DNA from: JASFRI01 sp050115015
GTDB lineage: Bacteria; Acidobacteriota; Polarisedimenticolia; CBDVAL01
Reading direction: 5' to 3'
Assembly (NCBI GenBank): GCA_050115015.1
Contig: JASFRI010000149.1
Span: forward strand, 1 to 9,623
DNA: 9,623 nucleotides
The translations under genes and the position numbers were made by a program. A model generated the notes under the pieces. The model saw nothing but the letters and a program-made list of their open reading frames with translations. It was not told the DNA's origin and searched no databases. Shown here in pieces: positions 1-6,570 of the stretch. Numbering within the stretch: the stretch's first letter is position 1; every line of letters begins with the position of its first letter.

Positions 1-1
1 C

Positions 2-1687
2 CTGCCGAAGGGGCGCTTCACGTCGGTGCTCCCCGCCGACCTGGACGGAGACGGCGACCTGGACCTGGTTGCCGCCCGGCACGAGGGGCCGCCGGTCCTC
101 CTGCGCAACGAGGGGGGGAACCGGAACCACTGGCTGCGCCTGACGCTGCGCGGCAAGAACGACAGCAACGCGAAGAACAACACCCAGGGGCTGTTCACCA
201 AGATCGAGGTGCGGGCGGGGACCGCCTACCAGGCGCGCCTGGGGAACGGCGGCGTGAACCACCTGGGCCTGGGGTCGCAGCGACAGGCCCAGGTCCTTCG
301 CGTGGTCTGGACGAACGGTGTGTCCCAGACCTGGCGGATGGTGGCGGCGGACCGCACGATGGACGAGAAGCAGGTGCTGAAGGGATCCTGCCCTTTCCTG
401 TACGCCTGGAACGGCACGGCCTTCGACTTCGTCACCGACGTCATGTGGACCTCCCCCCTCGGGATGCTGCGCGACGACGGGAGCCGGGCGAGCCACCTGT
501 CGGCCCGGGACTTCGTGAAGATCCCCGGCGGCGCCCTCCATCCCGCCGGGGACGCCCTGTGGCTGCAGCTGACCGAGGAGCTCTGGGAGACCGTCTACGT
601 CGACCGCACCTACCTGCTGGCGCTGGACCACCCCGCCGGCGTGGAGATGATCGTCGACGAGACCTTCCGGCAGCCGAAGCCGTCGCCGGACGCCCCGGTG
701 CACTGGGTCGGACGGCGACTCGAGCCCGCCGCCGCCGTCGACCAGGGTGGAAACGACGTGCGGGACCGGATCCGGGCACGAGACGGCCGACGCGTGGACG
801 ACCTGCCGCTCACCCGCTACCAGGGACTGACCTCCGGCCACCACCTGGACCTGACCTTCACGGACGTGCCGGCGGGGGAGCGGCTGCGCCTCCTGCTCTG
901 GGGCTGGATCTTCCCCACGGACACCAGCATCAACCGGGCCCTGAGCCAGAACGCGGCCCTGTCGGGACATCCGCCGAGCCTGGAGCTCCGGGAGGGCGAC
1001 CGATGGCGCACGCTGATCCCCTCCATCGGCGTCCCGAACGGCAAGCGCAAGGCGATGGTGGTGGAGCTCACGGACCGGCTGCCGGCGGGGACCGTGACCC
1101 TGCGGATCGCCACGAACCTCCAGATCTACTGGGACGCCGCCGCCCTCGCGGTAGGGGAGCCGGCGGTCGCGCCGGTGGTGACGCGTCTCGAGCCCGCCGG
1201 GGGGAACCTGCACTACCGCGGCTACTCCCGGCTCTTCCGCGATTCGGCCACCGGACCCCACCTGTTCGATTACGGGGAGGTCCGCACCGGGTACCGCTTC
1301 CGGGACATGACCGGGGCCTTCACCCGCTACGGCGATGTCACCGAGCTGCTCGAGGCGGAGGACGATCGCTACGTGGTCCTGAACGCCGGCGACGAGCTCA
1401 CCGTCGTTTTCCCGGCCGGGGCGCTTCCCCCGGTTCCCGCCGGCTGGGTCCGGGACTGGTCCCTCTACACCGACGGCTGGGTCAAGGACGCCGACATCAA
1501 CACCGCCTTCTCCGCATCCGTCGGTCCGCTGCCGTACCATGGGATGAACGCATACCCGGACGAGCCGCGGCACCGCTATCCGTCGGACCCGGAACACCTG
1601 CGCTACCTGACCCATTACCAGACCCGGTGGGTTACCGACGAGCCGTTCCGGGACGCCCTGAAGCCCGGGCCGGCGGAGGACCCGTGA
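2..1687 (+). CDS. FG-GAP / ASPIC-UnbV domain protein, C-terminal part (5' end outside window)
   Basis: The reading frame is open to the left edge, so the GTG at base 26 is unlikely to be the true start; 561 residues are visible. The first ~25 residues hold a calcium-binding-like FG-GAP/VCBS repeat end (DLDGDGDLDLV), the last blade of a probable beta-propeller. Residues ~55-110 match the ASPIC/UnbV domain style (IEVRAGTAYQARLGNGG, then HLGLGS and VVWTNG). Then comes CPFLYAWNGTAFDFVTDV, a module often seen after ASPIC/UnbV in large exported proteins of Acidobacteriota and similar phyla, followed by ~420 residues rich in beta-strand and aromatic residues that I cannot assign. Family members are usually secreted or surface proteins; the signal peptide would lie outside the window. 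The function of this C-terminal region is unknown. It is followed by 39 bases and then a lipoprotein gene, with no obvious terminator between. Confidence 0.85.
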   Translation: MPKGRFTSVLPADLDGDGDLDLVAARHEGPPVLLRNEGGNRNHWLRLTLRGKNDSNAKNNTQGLFTKIEVRAGTAYQARLGNGGVNHLGLGSQRQAQVLRVVWTNGVSQTWRMVAADRTMDEKQVLKGSCPFLYAWNGTAFDFVTDVMWTSPLGMLRDDGSRASHLSARDFVKIPGGALHPAGDALWLQLTEELWETVYVDRTYLLALDHPAGVEMIVDETFRQPKPSPDAPVHWVGRRLEPAAAVDQGGNDVRDRIRARDGRRVDDLPLTRYQGLTSGHHLDLTFTDVPAGERLRLLLWGWIFPTDTSINRALSQNAALSGHPPSLELREGDRWRTLIPSIGVPNGKRKAMVVELTDRLPAGTVTLRIATNLQIYWDAAALAVGEPAVAPVVTRLEPAGGNLHYRGYSRLFRDSATGPHLFDYGEVRTGYRFRDMTGAFTRYGDVTELLEAEDDRYVVLNAGDELTVVFPAGALPPVPAGWVRDWSLYTDGWVKDADINTAFSASVGPLPYHGMNAYPDEPRHRYPSDPEHLRYLTHYQTRWVTDEPFRDALKPGPAEDP

Positions 1688-1710
1688 TCGCACTGCACCG
1701 ACCGGCGCCG

Positions 1711-1719
1711 TGTTAGACT
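1711..1719 (+). promoter_or_regulatory. Possible extended -10 promoter element of the lipoprotein gene
   Basis: TGTTAGACT reads as an extended -10 (TG-N-TAGACT, four of six matches to TATAAT). It ends 7 bases before the ATG at 1727, so transcription would begin at or next to the start codon. No Shine-Dalgarno sequence precedes that ATG, which fits a leaderless message. No convincing -35 box is visible. Confidence 0.35.
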
Positions 1720-1726
1720 GACGGCC

Positions 1727-2101
1727 ATGAGAGGACCGATTCGCTTCGGAGGACCCTGGCTCGGCGGCGTGACGCTGTGTCTCGCGCTCGGGGCCACCGG
1801 TTGCGGGCGAGGCTTCACGGAGCAGGACGCCTGCGGGATGGTCAAGGAGTTCCTGACCGCCAAGGCGGGGTACGAGCTGCACGACGCCTACCGCAATCCG
1901 CCCGTGAAGTACCGGAACGTGGAGATCGTGGAGTGCTACGGCTTCGAGTCCGACTCCGACCGGGGCTGGGCCCGCATCCATGTCCGGGCCATCGGGGACG
2001 AGTACGAGGCCCAGGTCGACCGGCTCCTGGAGCGCCGGAAGGAGTTCAGTCCGACCTTCGAGTTCGATCGCTACGATCAGGGCTGGAAGATCGTCGAGTG
2101 A
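1727..2101 (+). CDS. Small predicted lipoprotein, copy 1 of a tandem pair
   Basis: 124 residues. It has a basic N-terminus, a hydrophobic stretch and a lipobox-like ATG-C ending at Cys26, so export and lipid anchoring are likely. I do not recognise the family. It is clearly paralogous to the next gene: both carry Cys 10 residues after the lipid Cys (Cys36 here), the shared block YRNVEIVEC ending in Cys70, GWARI, GDEY, and a C-terminal GWKI/V. The two non-lipid cysteines are conserved in both copies and could form a disulfide outside the cytoplasm (inference). The ATG at 1727 was chosen because it directly precedes the signal peptide; there is no Shine-Dalgarno sequence, but a possible -10 element lies 7 bases upstream. 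The stop codon overlaps the next start as GTGA. No enzyme motif is visible. Confidence 0.8.
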   Translation: MRGPIRFGGPWLGGVTLCLALGATGCGRGFTEQDACGMVKEFLTAKAGYELHDAYRNPPVKYRNVEIVECYGFESDSDRGWARIHVRAIGDEYEAQVDRLLERRKEFSPTFEFDRYDQGWKIVE

Positions 2102-2475
2102 TCCGCCGTTGCGGGCAGATCCTCGCCGCCGTGGCGCTGGCCGGTCTCCTGACGGCGGGGTGTGCCCCGGCGTTCGACGAGGAGGAGGCCTGCCGCATCG
2201 CCGGGGAGCACGTGTTGCAGCCCGACGACGACGAGTGGCAGCACAGGGACTTCGACCGCTATCCCGCCTCCGGATACCGGAACGTCGAGATCGTGGAGTG
2301 CACCGACTACGTGTCGCGCCTCGACGAGGGCTGGGCGCGGATCCGGGTCCATGGCCGGGGGGACGAGTACGACATGGAGCAGGGGGAGTTCCTCGGGCGC
2401 ACCATCTTCTCCACCGAGGTGGAGCTGGAAAAGACCCCCGAGGGCTGGAAGGTGCTGGATCGCCGTACCTTCTGA
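2098..2475 (+). CDS. Small predicted lipoprotein, copy 2 of a tandem pair
   Basis: 125 residues starting at GTG 2098, which overlaps the previous TGA as GTGA; a GGAAGA at 2085-2090 could act as ribosome binding site, spaced 7 bases. The frame is open further upstream, but only this start gives a clean signal peptide: IRR, a hydrophobic run, and lipobox LTAG-C at Cys22. The mature part is acidic and parallels copy 1: Cys32, YRNVEIVEC ending at Cys68, GWARIRV, GDEY, EGWKV. At DNA level 1911-1936 and 2276-2301 differ by one base of 26, pointing to a gene duplication. Function is unknown. The two copies probably share one transcript and are translationally coupled. It ends 49 bases before the corrinoid protein gene, so co-transcription with the methyl-transfer operon is possible but not shown. 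Confidence 0.8.
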   Translation: MIRRCGQILAAVALAGLLTAGCAPAFDEEEACRIAGEHVLQPDDDEWQHRDFDRYPASGYRNVEIVECTDYVSRLDEGWARIRVHGRGDEYDMEQGEFLGRTIFSTEVELEKTPEGWKVLDRRTF

Positions 2476-2524
2476 GCGCTTGCGGCGCGGCCCGGTGCAG
2501 GCCGGGATCGGCGCGGATACGACC

Positions 2525-3169
2525 ATGGCGCAGCCGGATTACGAGGCGATGCGACAGGCGGTGGTGGACGGCGACGTCGACGCCGCGCGCGAGCTCGCCT
2601 CCGCCGTCGCCGTCTCGGAGGGGGATCCCCTGGCGGCCGTCGAGCGTGGGTTCACGCCCGGCATCCAGACCGTCGGCGACCTCTGGGAGGAGGGGGAGTA
2701 CTTCCTCCCCGAGCTCGTGCAAGGCGCCGAGGCCATGAAGGCGGCCATGGAGGTCCTGCAGCCCGCCCTGCAGCGGTGCCGGGCGCCGGGCACGACCAGG
2801 GGCCGCGTGGTGATCGGCACCGTCCGCGGCGACGTCCACGACATCGGCAAGACCCTCGTCGGCACCCTGCTCGCCGCGAACGGCTTCGAGGTCCACGACC
2901 TGGGCGCGGACGTGGCCGTCGAGACCTTCCTCGACAAGGCCCGGGAGGTCGACGCGGATCTCATCGCCGCCTCGGCGCTGCTCACGACGACCATGCAGGC
3001 GCAGCGGGAGATCGTCTCGGCGGTCGCCGGGGATCCGGCCCTGGCCGGGCGCGTGCGCGTACTGGTCGGCGGTGCCCCGACGACGCCGGCCTGGGCGGCG
3101 CAGATCGGCGCCACCCACGCGGAGAACGCCATGGGTGCCGTGCGCCTGGCGGCGGAGCTGGTGTCATGA
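2525..3169 (+). CDS. Corrinoid (cobalamin-binding) methyl-carrier protein, MtbC/MttC type
   Basis: 214 residues, the usual length for a stand-alone methyltransferase corrinoid protein. Residues ~5-90 form the helical cap domain (DYEAMRQAVVDGDVDAARE at the start, GEYFLPELV at ~57-65). Residues ~93-214 form the Rossmann-like B12 domain. The signature GDVHDIGK lies at residues 102-109 with His105 as predicted lower axial ligand of cobalt. SALLTTT starts at Ser150 and VGG at 181-183, both part of the cobalamin pocket. Such proteins shuttle a methyl group between two methyltransferases in the cytoplasm, cycling Co(I)/CH3-Co(III). ATG 2525 fits the family's usual N-terminus; the frame is open upstream but that part has no family likeness, and the ribosome binding site is weak. 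The stop overlaps the next ATG as ATGA. Family call is firm; the methyl donor and acceptor are inferred from the neighbours. Confidence 0.93.
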   Translation: MAQPDYEAMRQAVVDGDVDAARELASAVAVSEGDPLAAVERGFTPGIQTVGDLWEEGEYFLPELVQGAEAMKAAMEVLQPALQRCRAPGTTRGRVVIGTVRGDVHDIGKTLVGTLLAANGFEVHDLGADVAVETFLDKAREVDADLIAASALLTTTMQAQREIVSAVAGDPALAGRVRVLVGGAPTTPAWAAQIGATHAENAMGAVRLAAELVS

Positions 3170-4050
3170 GCCGCTTCCTGGAGGCCCTCCGAGCGCCGGA
3201 GCCGCTGATCCTCGACGGTGGACTCGGTTCCATGCTGCTGGCGGCGGGGCTTCCCGCGGGCGCGCCGCCCGAGTCCTGGGTGCTGGAGAGGCCGGAGGCG
3301 GTCGCGGCGATCCACCGCGCCTACACCGGGGCGGGAAGCGACGCGGTGCACACCTGCACGTTCGGCCTCCACCCTCTGCGGCTCGCGGCCTTCGGCCTGG
3401 AGGATCGCCTCGAGGCGGTCGCCACGGCGGCGGTCGGCCTGACCCGGGCGTCCGAGGCCCGGTTCGTGATCGGCGACCTGGGTCCGACCGGCGAGTTCCT
3501 GCCGCCCGTGGGGAAGGGAGACCTGGTGCGGTGGCGGGAGGGCTTCGAGCGCGCCGCCGGCGCTCTTGCCGCCGCCGGGGTCGACGCGCTGCACGTGGAG
3601 ACGATCGGCGACCTGCGCGAGGCCACCTGCGCCCTGGGAGCGATGGCGACGGCGGCGCCGGGAACGCCACGCCTCGTGTCGATGACCTTCGAGCGGCGGA
3701 AGCGCGGCTTTCACACGGTCATGGGGGACCCTCCGATCTCGTCCCTGCGGGGTTTGGAGAGCGCCGGCGCGGATGCGGTGGGCGTGAACTGCACCCTCGG
3801 AAGCGGCGCGATGCTGGAACTGGCCCGCGAGGCAAGGGCCTCGGTGCTCGGAGCCCTGCTGATCCAGCCGAACGCCGGGCAGCCGGCTCTGCGCGACGGG
3901 GTCGTCGTCTACGAGCAGTCCGCCGAGGACTTCGCGGCCGACCTGTGCCGCATCGCCGCCGTGGGGGTGGACGCCGTGGGAGGCTGCTGCGGGAGCGACC
4001 CGGGGTTCATCGCACGCCTGGTGGCTCGTCTGGGAGCGACCGCCCGATGA
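3166..4050 (+). CDS. Homocysteine S-methyltransferase family protein (stand-alone MetH module 1-like)
   Basis: 294 residues, close to the size of the single Pfam S-methyltransferase (homocysteine) barrel. The N-terminus has LILDGGLGSML, typical of the family. Zinc ligands are all present: GVNC with Cys209 and GGCC with Cys274 and Cys275. These bind Zn and activate the thiol of homocysteine in MetH, BHMT and MmuM. Other family-like stretches are GDLGPTGEFLPP (~105) and VDALHVETIGDLRE (~140). Because it sits directly behind a corrinoid protein, I infer that methylcobalamin on that protein is the methyl donor, as in the first module of MetH, giving methionine. Another thiol or selenol acceptor cannot be excluded. 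Start ATG 3166 overlaps the previous stop; GGAG at 3154-3157 is a good ribosome binding site. The stop overlaps the next start. Confidence 0.9.
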   Translation: MSRFLEALRAPEPLILDGGLGSMLLAAGLPAGAPPESWVLERPEAVAAIHRAYTGAGSDAVHTCTFGLHPLRLAAFGLEDRLEAVATAAVGLTRASEARFVIGDLGPTGEFLPPVGKGDLVRWREGFERAAGALAAAGVDALHVETIGDLREATCALGAMATAAPGTPRLVSMTFERRKRGFHTVMGDPPISSLRGLESAGADAVGVNCTLGSGAMLELAREARASVLGALLIQPNAGQPALRDGVVVYEQSAEDFAADLCRIAAVGVDAVGGCCGSDPGFIARLVARLGATAR

Positions 4051-4703
4051 TGCCGGGCCAGCCGCAGCCCGTCCAGCTCTCGGTCGAGGTCGACCGGGCG
4101 GAGGTCCTGCACTACCTCGGCTACCCCCCTGGACGCCGTCCGCGCCGGGGCGTCGTGAAGGTGCTGGACGAGGCCCTCGACGAGGCCCGGACGCTGGTGC
4201 GTCCCGCCGGTGTCTTCCGCCGGCTGCCGGGGGAGCGGTTCCGGGAGGTGGGGCTGCCGGGTCAGCGCGGCCCGGACCTCGTGATCGGTCTGGTGACCGT
4301 GGGGACGGGGATCGAGGAGCGGGTGGCGGTGGCAACCCGCGCGGGGGGGATCTCGCGGGCCCTGGTGCTCGATGCCGCCGGGAGCGCCGCCGCGGAGGAG
4401 GCGGCGGACCGGCTCTGCGCCCACATCCTGGGTCCCGCCTACGGCAGGCCGGTGCTGCGTGCCGGCTGCCGCGTCAGCCCCGGGTACGGCGAGTGGCCCC
4501 TGACCGCACAGACCGACCTGTTCCGGCTGTTACCCCACGACCAGATCGGCGTCACCCTGCTTCCGTCTCTCATGATGTTGCCCACCAAGTCGGTCTCGTT
4601 CGCCATGTGGATCGGCGAGGACCGGATGCCGATCCGCGGCCTGTCGGGCTGCGGCCATTGCCTTCTGGAGCGCTGCGACTACCGGCGCGGTGCCGCCGGA
4701 TGA
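4047..4703 (+). CDS. Stand-alone MetH-type activation (reactivation) domain protein with C-terminal cysteine cluster
   Basis: 218 residues. The C-terminal half resembles the vitamin B12-dependent methionine synthase activation domain: R-V-S-P-G-Y at Arg142-Tyr147 corresponds to the SAM-binding RxxxGY motif, and IGVTLLPS followed by PTKSVSFAMW matches the strand region near the end of the MetH domain. In MetH this domain uses SAM and an electron from flavodoxin to convert inactive cob(II)alamin to methylcobalamin. Here it is an independent protein within the corrinoid operon, so I infer that it reactivates the corrinoid protein encoded two genes upstream. The extreme C-terminus adds Cys202-x2-Cys205-x4-Cys210 followed by DYRRG, absent from E. 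coli MetH; it may bind a metal or Fe-S cluster (inference). The start overlaps the previous stop as ATGA, with GGGAG at 4032-4036. The N-terminal ~100 residues are less recognisable. Confidence 0.82.
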   Translation: MMPGQPQPVQLSVEVDRAEVLHYLGYPPGRRPRRGVVKVLDEALDEARTLVRPAGVFRRLPGERFREVGLPGQRGPDLVIGLVTVGTGIEERVAVATRAGGISRALVLDAAGSAAAEEAADRLCAHILGPAYGRPVLRAGCRVSPGYGEWPLTAQTDLFRLLPHDQIGVTLLPSLMMLPTKSVSFAMWIGEDRMPIRGLSGCGHCLLERCDYRRGAAG

Positions 4704-6157
4704 CCTCCCGACGCCCGCGGCTCGAGATCCTGGATCCGGCCGGGGTCGAGGCCGTGGTGGGGGAGGCCTGCCGCCTCCTGGAGACGATCGGGGTCCTGGT
4801 GGAGAACGCCGAGGCCCGCCGCCTCCTCGAGGATCGAGGCGCCCGGGTGGTGGACGGCCGCCACCGCGTCCGGGAGCGGTGCGTCCGCGACGCCCTGGAG
4901 GCCGCGCCTGCCCGCGTCGTTCTCCACGACCGCGACGGTGCGCAGGCGGTCGACCTCGGCGGCGATCGGGTGCACTTCGATCCCGGCTCCGCCGCCATCC
5001 ACCTGCACGACGGGGCGACGTACCGCCGGCGCGAGGCGTCCTCCCGGGAGGTCGCGAATCTGGCTCGTCTCGTCGACGGGCTGCCCCACTATGCGGCGCA
5101 GTCCACGGCGCTGACGCCCGCCGACGTTCCCGCGGAGATGGCCGACCGCTGGCGCCTCTACCTCGCCCTCCGCGCCTGCCGCAAGCCGGTGGTGACCGGC
5201 ACGTTCCGGGCCGACGGCTTCGAGCCGATGCGCCGCATGCTGGCCGCGGTCCGGGGGGGCGAGGAGGCACTCGCGGCGCGCCCGCTGGCTGTCTTCGACT
5301 GCTGCCCCAGCCCGCCGCTGCGCTGGAGCGACCTGACGGCGCAGGTGCTGATCGACTGCGCCCGTGCGGGCATCCCCGCCACCACGGTGGCGATGCCGCT
5401 GACCGGCGCGGCGGCCCCGGTGACCCTCCACGGCACGGTGGTCCAGCACTGCGCCGAGAACCTGTCCGGCCTGGCGATCCACCAGGCGGCCCGGCCCGGC
5501 GCACCCTTCGTCTACGGCGGAGCGGCGGCCGCGTTCGACATGCGGCGCGGGACGACGCCGATGGGTGCGATCGAGACCATGATGATCCATGCTGCCTGCG
5601 TGCAGGTCGGTCGCCACCTGGAGCTGCCCACCCACGCCTACCTGGCGCTCTCCGACGCCAAGGTCCCCGACTACCAGGCCGGGATGGAGACCGCGATGGG
5701 GGCCGTGATCGGCGCGCTGGCCGGCGTGAACCTGATCTCCGGACCCGGCATCCTCGACTACATCCTCACCCAGTCCCTCGAGAAGCTCGTGCTGGACCAC
5801 GAGGCCTGCGGCGACGCGCTGCGGCTGATCGCCGGCATCGACTGCAGCGGCGAGGAACTCGCGCCGCTGTTCGCGGAACTGGTGGCGAAGGGCTCGCTGC
5901 TGGCACACCCCCACACCCGGCGTTGCTGGCGTTCGGAGCTGTCGGTCGCCTCGGCGGTCATCGACCGTGAGACCTACGGCGACTGGGAGGCCGGCGGTGC
6001 CCGGTGGGCCCACGATCGTGCCGCCGCGGAGGTGCGCCGGCGTCTCGAGGCTCCGCCGCCCCCGCCGCTGCCGCCGGAGGTCGAGCGGGAGCTCGCCGCC
6101 ATCATGGGTGCGGAGGCGACGCGCTGCGGCCTCGCCCGTCTTCCTCCGCTGGACTGA
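4700..6157 (+). CDS. MttB-family (trimethylamine methyltransferase-like) corrinoid methyltransferase, non-pyrrolysine
   Basis: 485 residues, the normal length of the MttB family. It begins like other members (LEILDPAGVEAVVGEA, then LLETIGVLVENAEA), followed by the family's conserved central barrel: VVTGTF (~170), PLAVFDCCPSPPLRWSD (~195), and SDAKVPDYQAGMETAMG (~315). MttB proteins transfer a methyl group from methylated amines to a partner corrinoid protein. The trimethylamine-specific archaeal enzymes carry pyrrolysine at an in-frame UAG; no TAG interrupts this gene, so it belongs with the non-Pyl members, some of which use glycine betaine, carnitine, proline betaine or related quaternary amines. 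The true substrate is not predictable here. Start ATG 4700 overlaps the preceding TGA; no good Shine-Dalgarno is seen, so translation probably depends on coupling. The C-terminus has a proline run (PPPPPLPP) before the last helix. It is the last gene of the operon. Confidence 0.9.
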   Translation: MTSRRPRLEILDPAGVEAVVGEACRLLETIGVLVENAEARRLLEDRGARVVDGRHRVRERCVRDALEAAPARVVLHDRDGAQAVDLGGDRVHFDPGSAAIHLHDGATYRRREASSREVANLARLVDGLPHYAAQSTALTPADVPAEMADRWRLYLALRACRKPVVTGTFRADGFEPMRRMLAAVRGGEEALAARPLAVFDCCPSPPLRWSDLTAQVLIDCARAGIPATTVAMPLTGAAAPVTLHGTVVQHCAENLSGLAIHQAARPGAPFVYGGAAAAFDMRRGTTPMGAIETMMIHAACVQVGRHLELPTHAYLALSDAKVPDYQAGMETAMGAVIGALAGVNLISGPGILDYILTQSLEKLVLDHEACGDALRLIAGIDCSGEELAPLFAELVAKGSLLAHPHTRRCWRSELSVASAVIDRETYGDWEAGGARWAHDRAAAEVRRRLEAPPPPPLPPEVERELAAIMGAEATRCGLARLPPLD

Positions 6158-6175
6158 TCGTCCGCCCTCGAGCCA

Positions 6176-6235
6176 CGGACCAGCTGGCCGGGCCGTGCGG
6201 TCCGCCGACCGTCTTTCGTCGGCCGCCATGGTCCG
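6176..6235. terminator. Possible bidirectional terminator between convergent genes
   Basis: Nested inverted repeats fill the short gap between two converging genes. The outer arms are CGGACCA (6176-6182) and TGGTCCG (6229-6235). An inner hairpin has GCCGAC (6204-6209) and GTCGGC (6218-6223) with the 8-base loop CGTCTTTC. There is no T-tract directly after the outer stem, so a classic intrinsic terminator is not proven. The position between stop codons at 6157 and 6258 supports the call. Confidence 0.4.
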
Positions 6236-6257
6236 GCGGTCCGCCCGGGCCCGGCGC

Positions 6258-6548
6258 TCAGACCGTCTCGGGGTCGGGGCGCACCTTCACGAGGTCCATC
6301 ACGGGGATCACCTCGTCCGCCGGCATCCCCACGCGCCGGGCATGCTCACGGATCACCTCCGGGCTGGTTCCCTGGTAGATGCAGACGGTTCCCAGAGGTC
6401 CGGAACCGGCCCGGACGACGTACGAGCGGATCCACCGGACGTCATCGCTCATCTCGTCATCCCCGATACGGGCGGAGCGCTTCGCCGCGGCCTGCAACTC
6501 CTCGGGGGTCTGCCATCCATCTCTGCGGAAGATCACGTAGGTCTGCAT
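6258..6548 (-). CDS. DUF4242 family protein (SCO4226-like)
   Basis: 96 residues in a ferredoxin-like small-domain style: MQTYVIFRRDGW, then ELQAAAKRSARIGD, VRWIRSYVV, a strand TVCIYQG, and SPEVIREHARRVGMPADEV. This order (RW-x-SYV, CIY, REHARR-x-G-x-PAD) is typical of DUF4242; the Streptomyces member SCO4226 is described as a nickel-binding protein, though the cellular role is not known. The start at 6548 was chosen because on the minus strand AAAGGAG sits 6 bases before it; an in-frame ATG at 6569 has no ribosome binding site. It lies 74 bases downstream of the tautomerase gene, with the same CCGGAAAGGAG leader, suggesting one operon. It is probably cytoplasmic; no signal peptide is visible. 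Confidence 0.85.
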   Translation of the reverse strand: MQTYVIFRRDGWQTPEELQAAAKRSARIGDDEMSDDVRWIRSYVVRAGSGPLGTVCIYQGTSPEVIREHARRVGMPADEVIPVMDLVKVRPDPETV

Positions 6549-6570
6549 TCCGATCTCCTTTCCGGTCATG

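Noticed and set aside
445..1716. Second + strand open frame inside the FG-GAP/UnbV gene
   Set aside because: Arg/Pro/Gly-rich out-of-frame translation; the other frame carries recognisable domains throughout.
2476..2524. Cobalamin or SAM riboswitch before the corrinoid operon
   Set aside because: The gap is only 49 bases and has no B12-box-like sequence; only a weak CCCGG/CCGGG stem is present. An element further upstream would lie within the lipoprotein genes.
2539..4335. Long open frame on the minus strand opposite the corrinoid and homocysteine methyltransferase genes (about 600 codons)
   Set aside because: Low-complexity Pro/Arg/Ala/Ser translation without any family likeness; it is the mirror of GC-rich third positions of strongly recognised + strand genes.
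4700..6157. Pyrrolysine-containing MttB
   Set aside because: No in-frame TAG exists and the frame ends in TGA at the normal family length.
4679..6229. Long minus-strand open frame opposite the MttB-family gene (about 516 codons)
   Set aside because: Arg/Gly/His-rich translation without domains, covering a well supported gene on the other strand.
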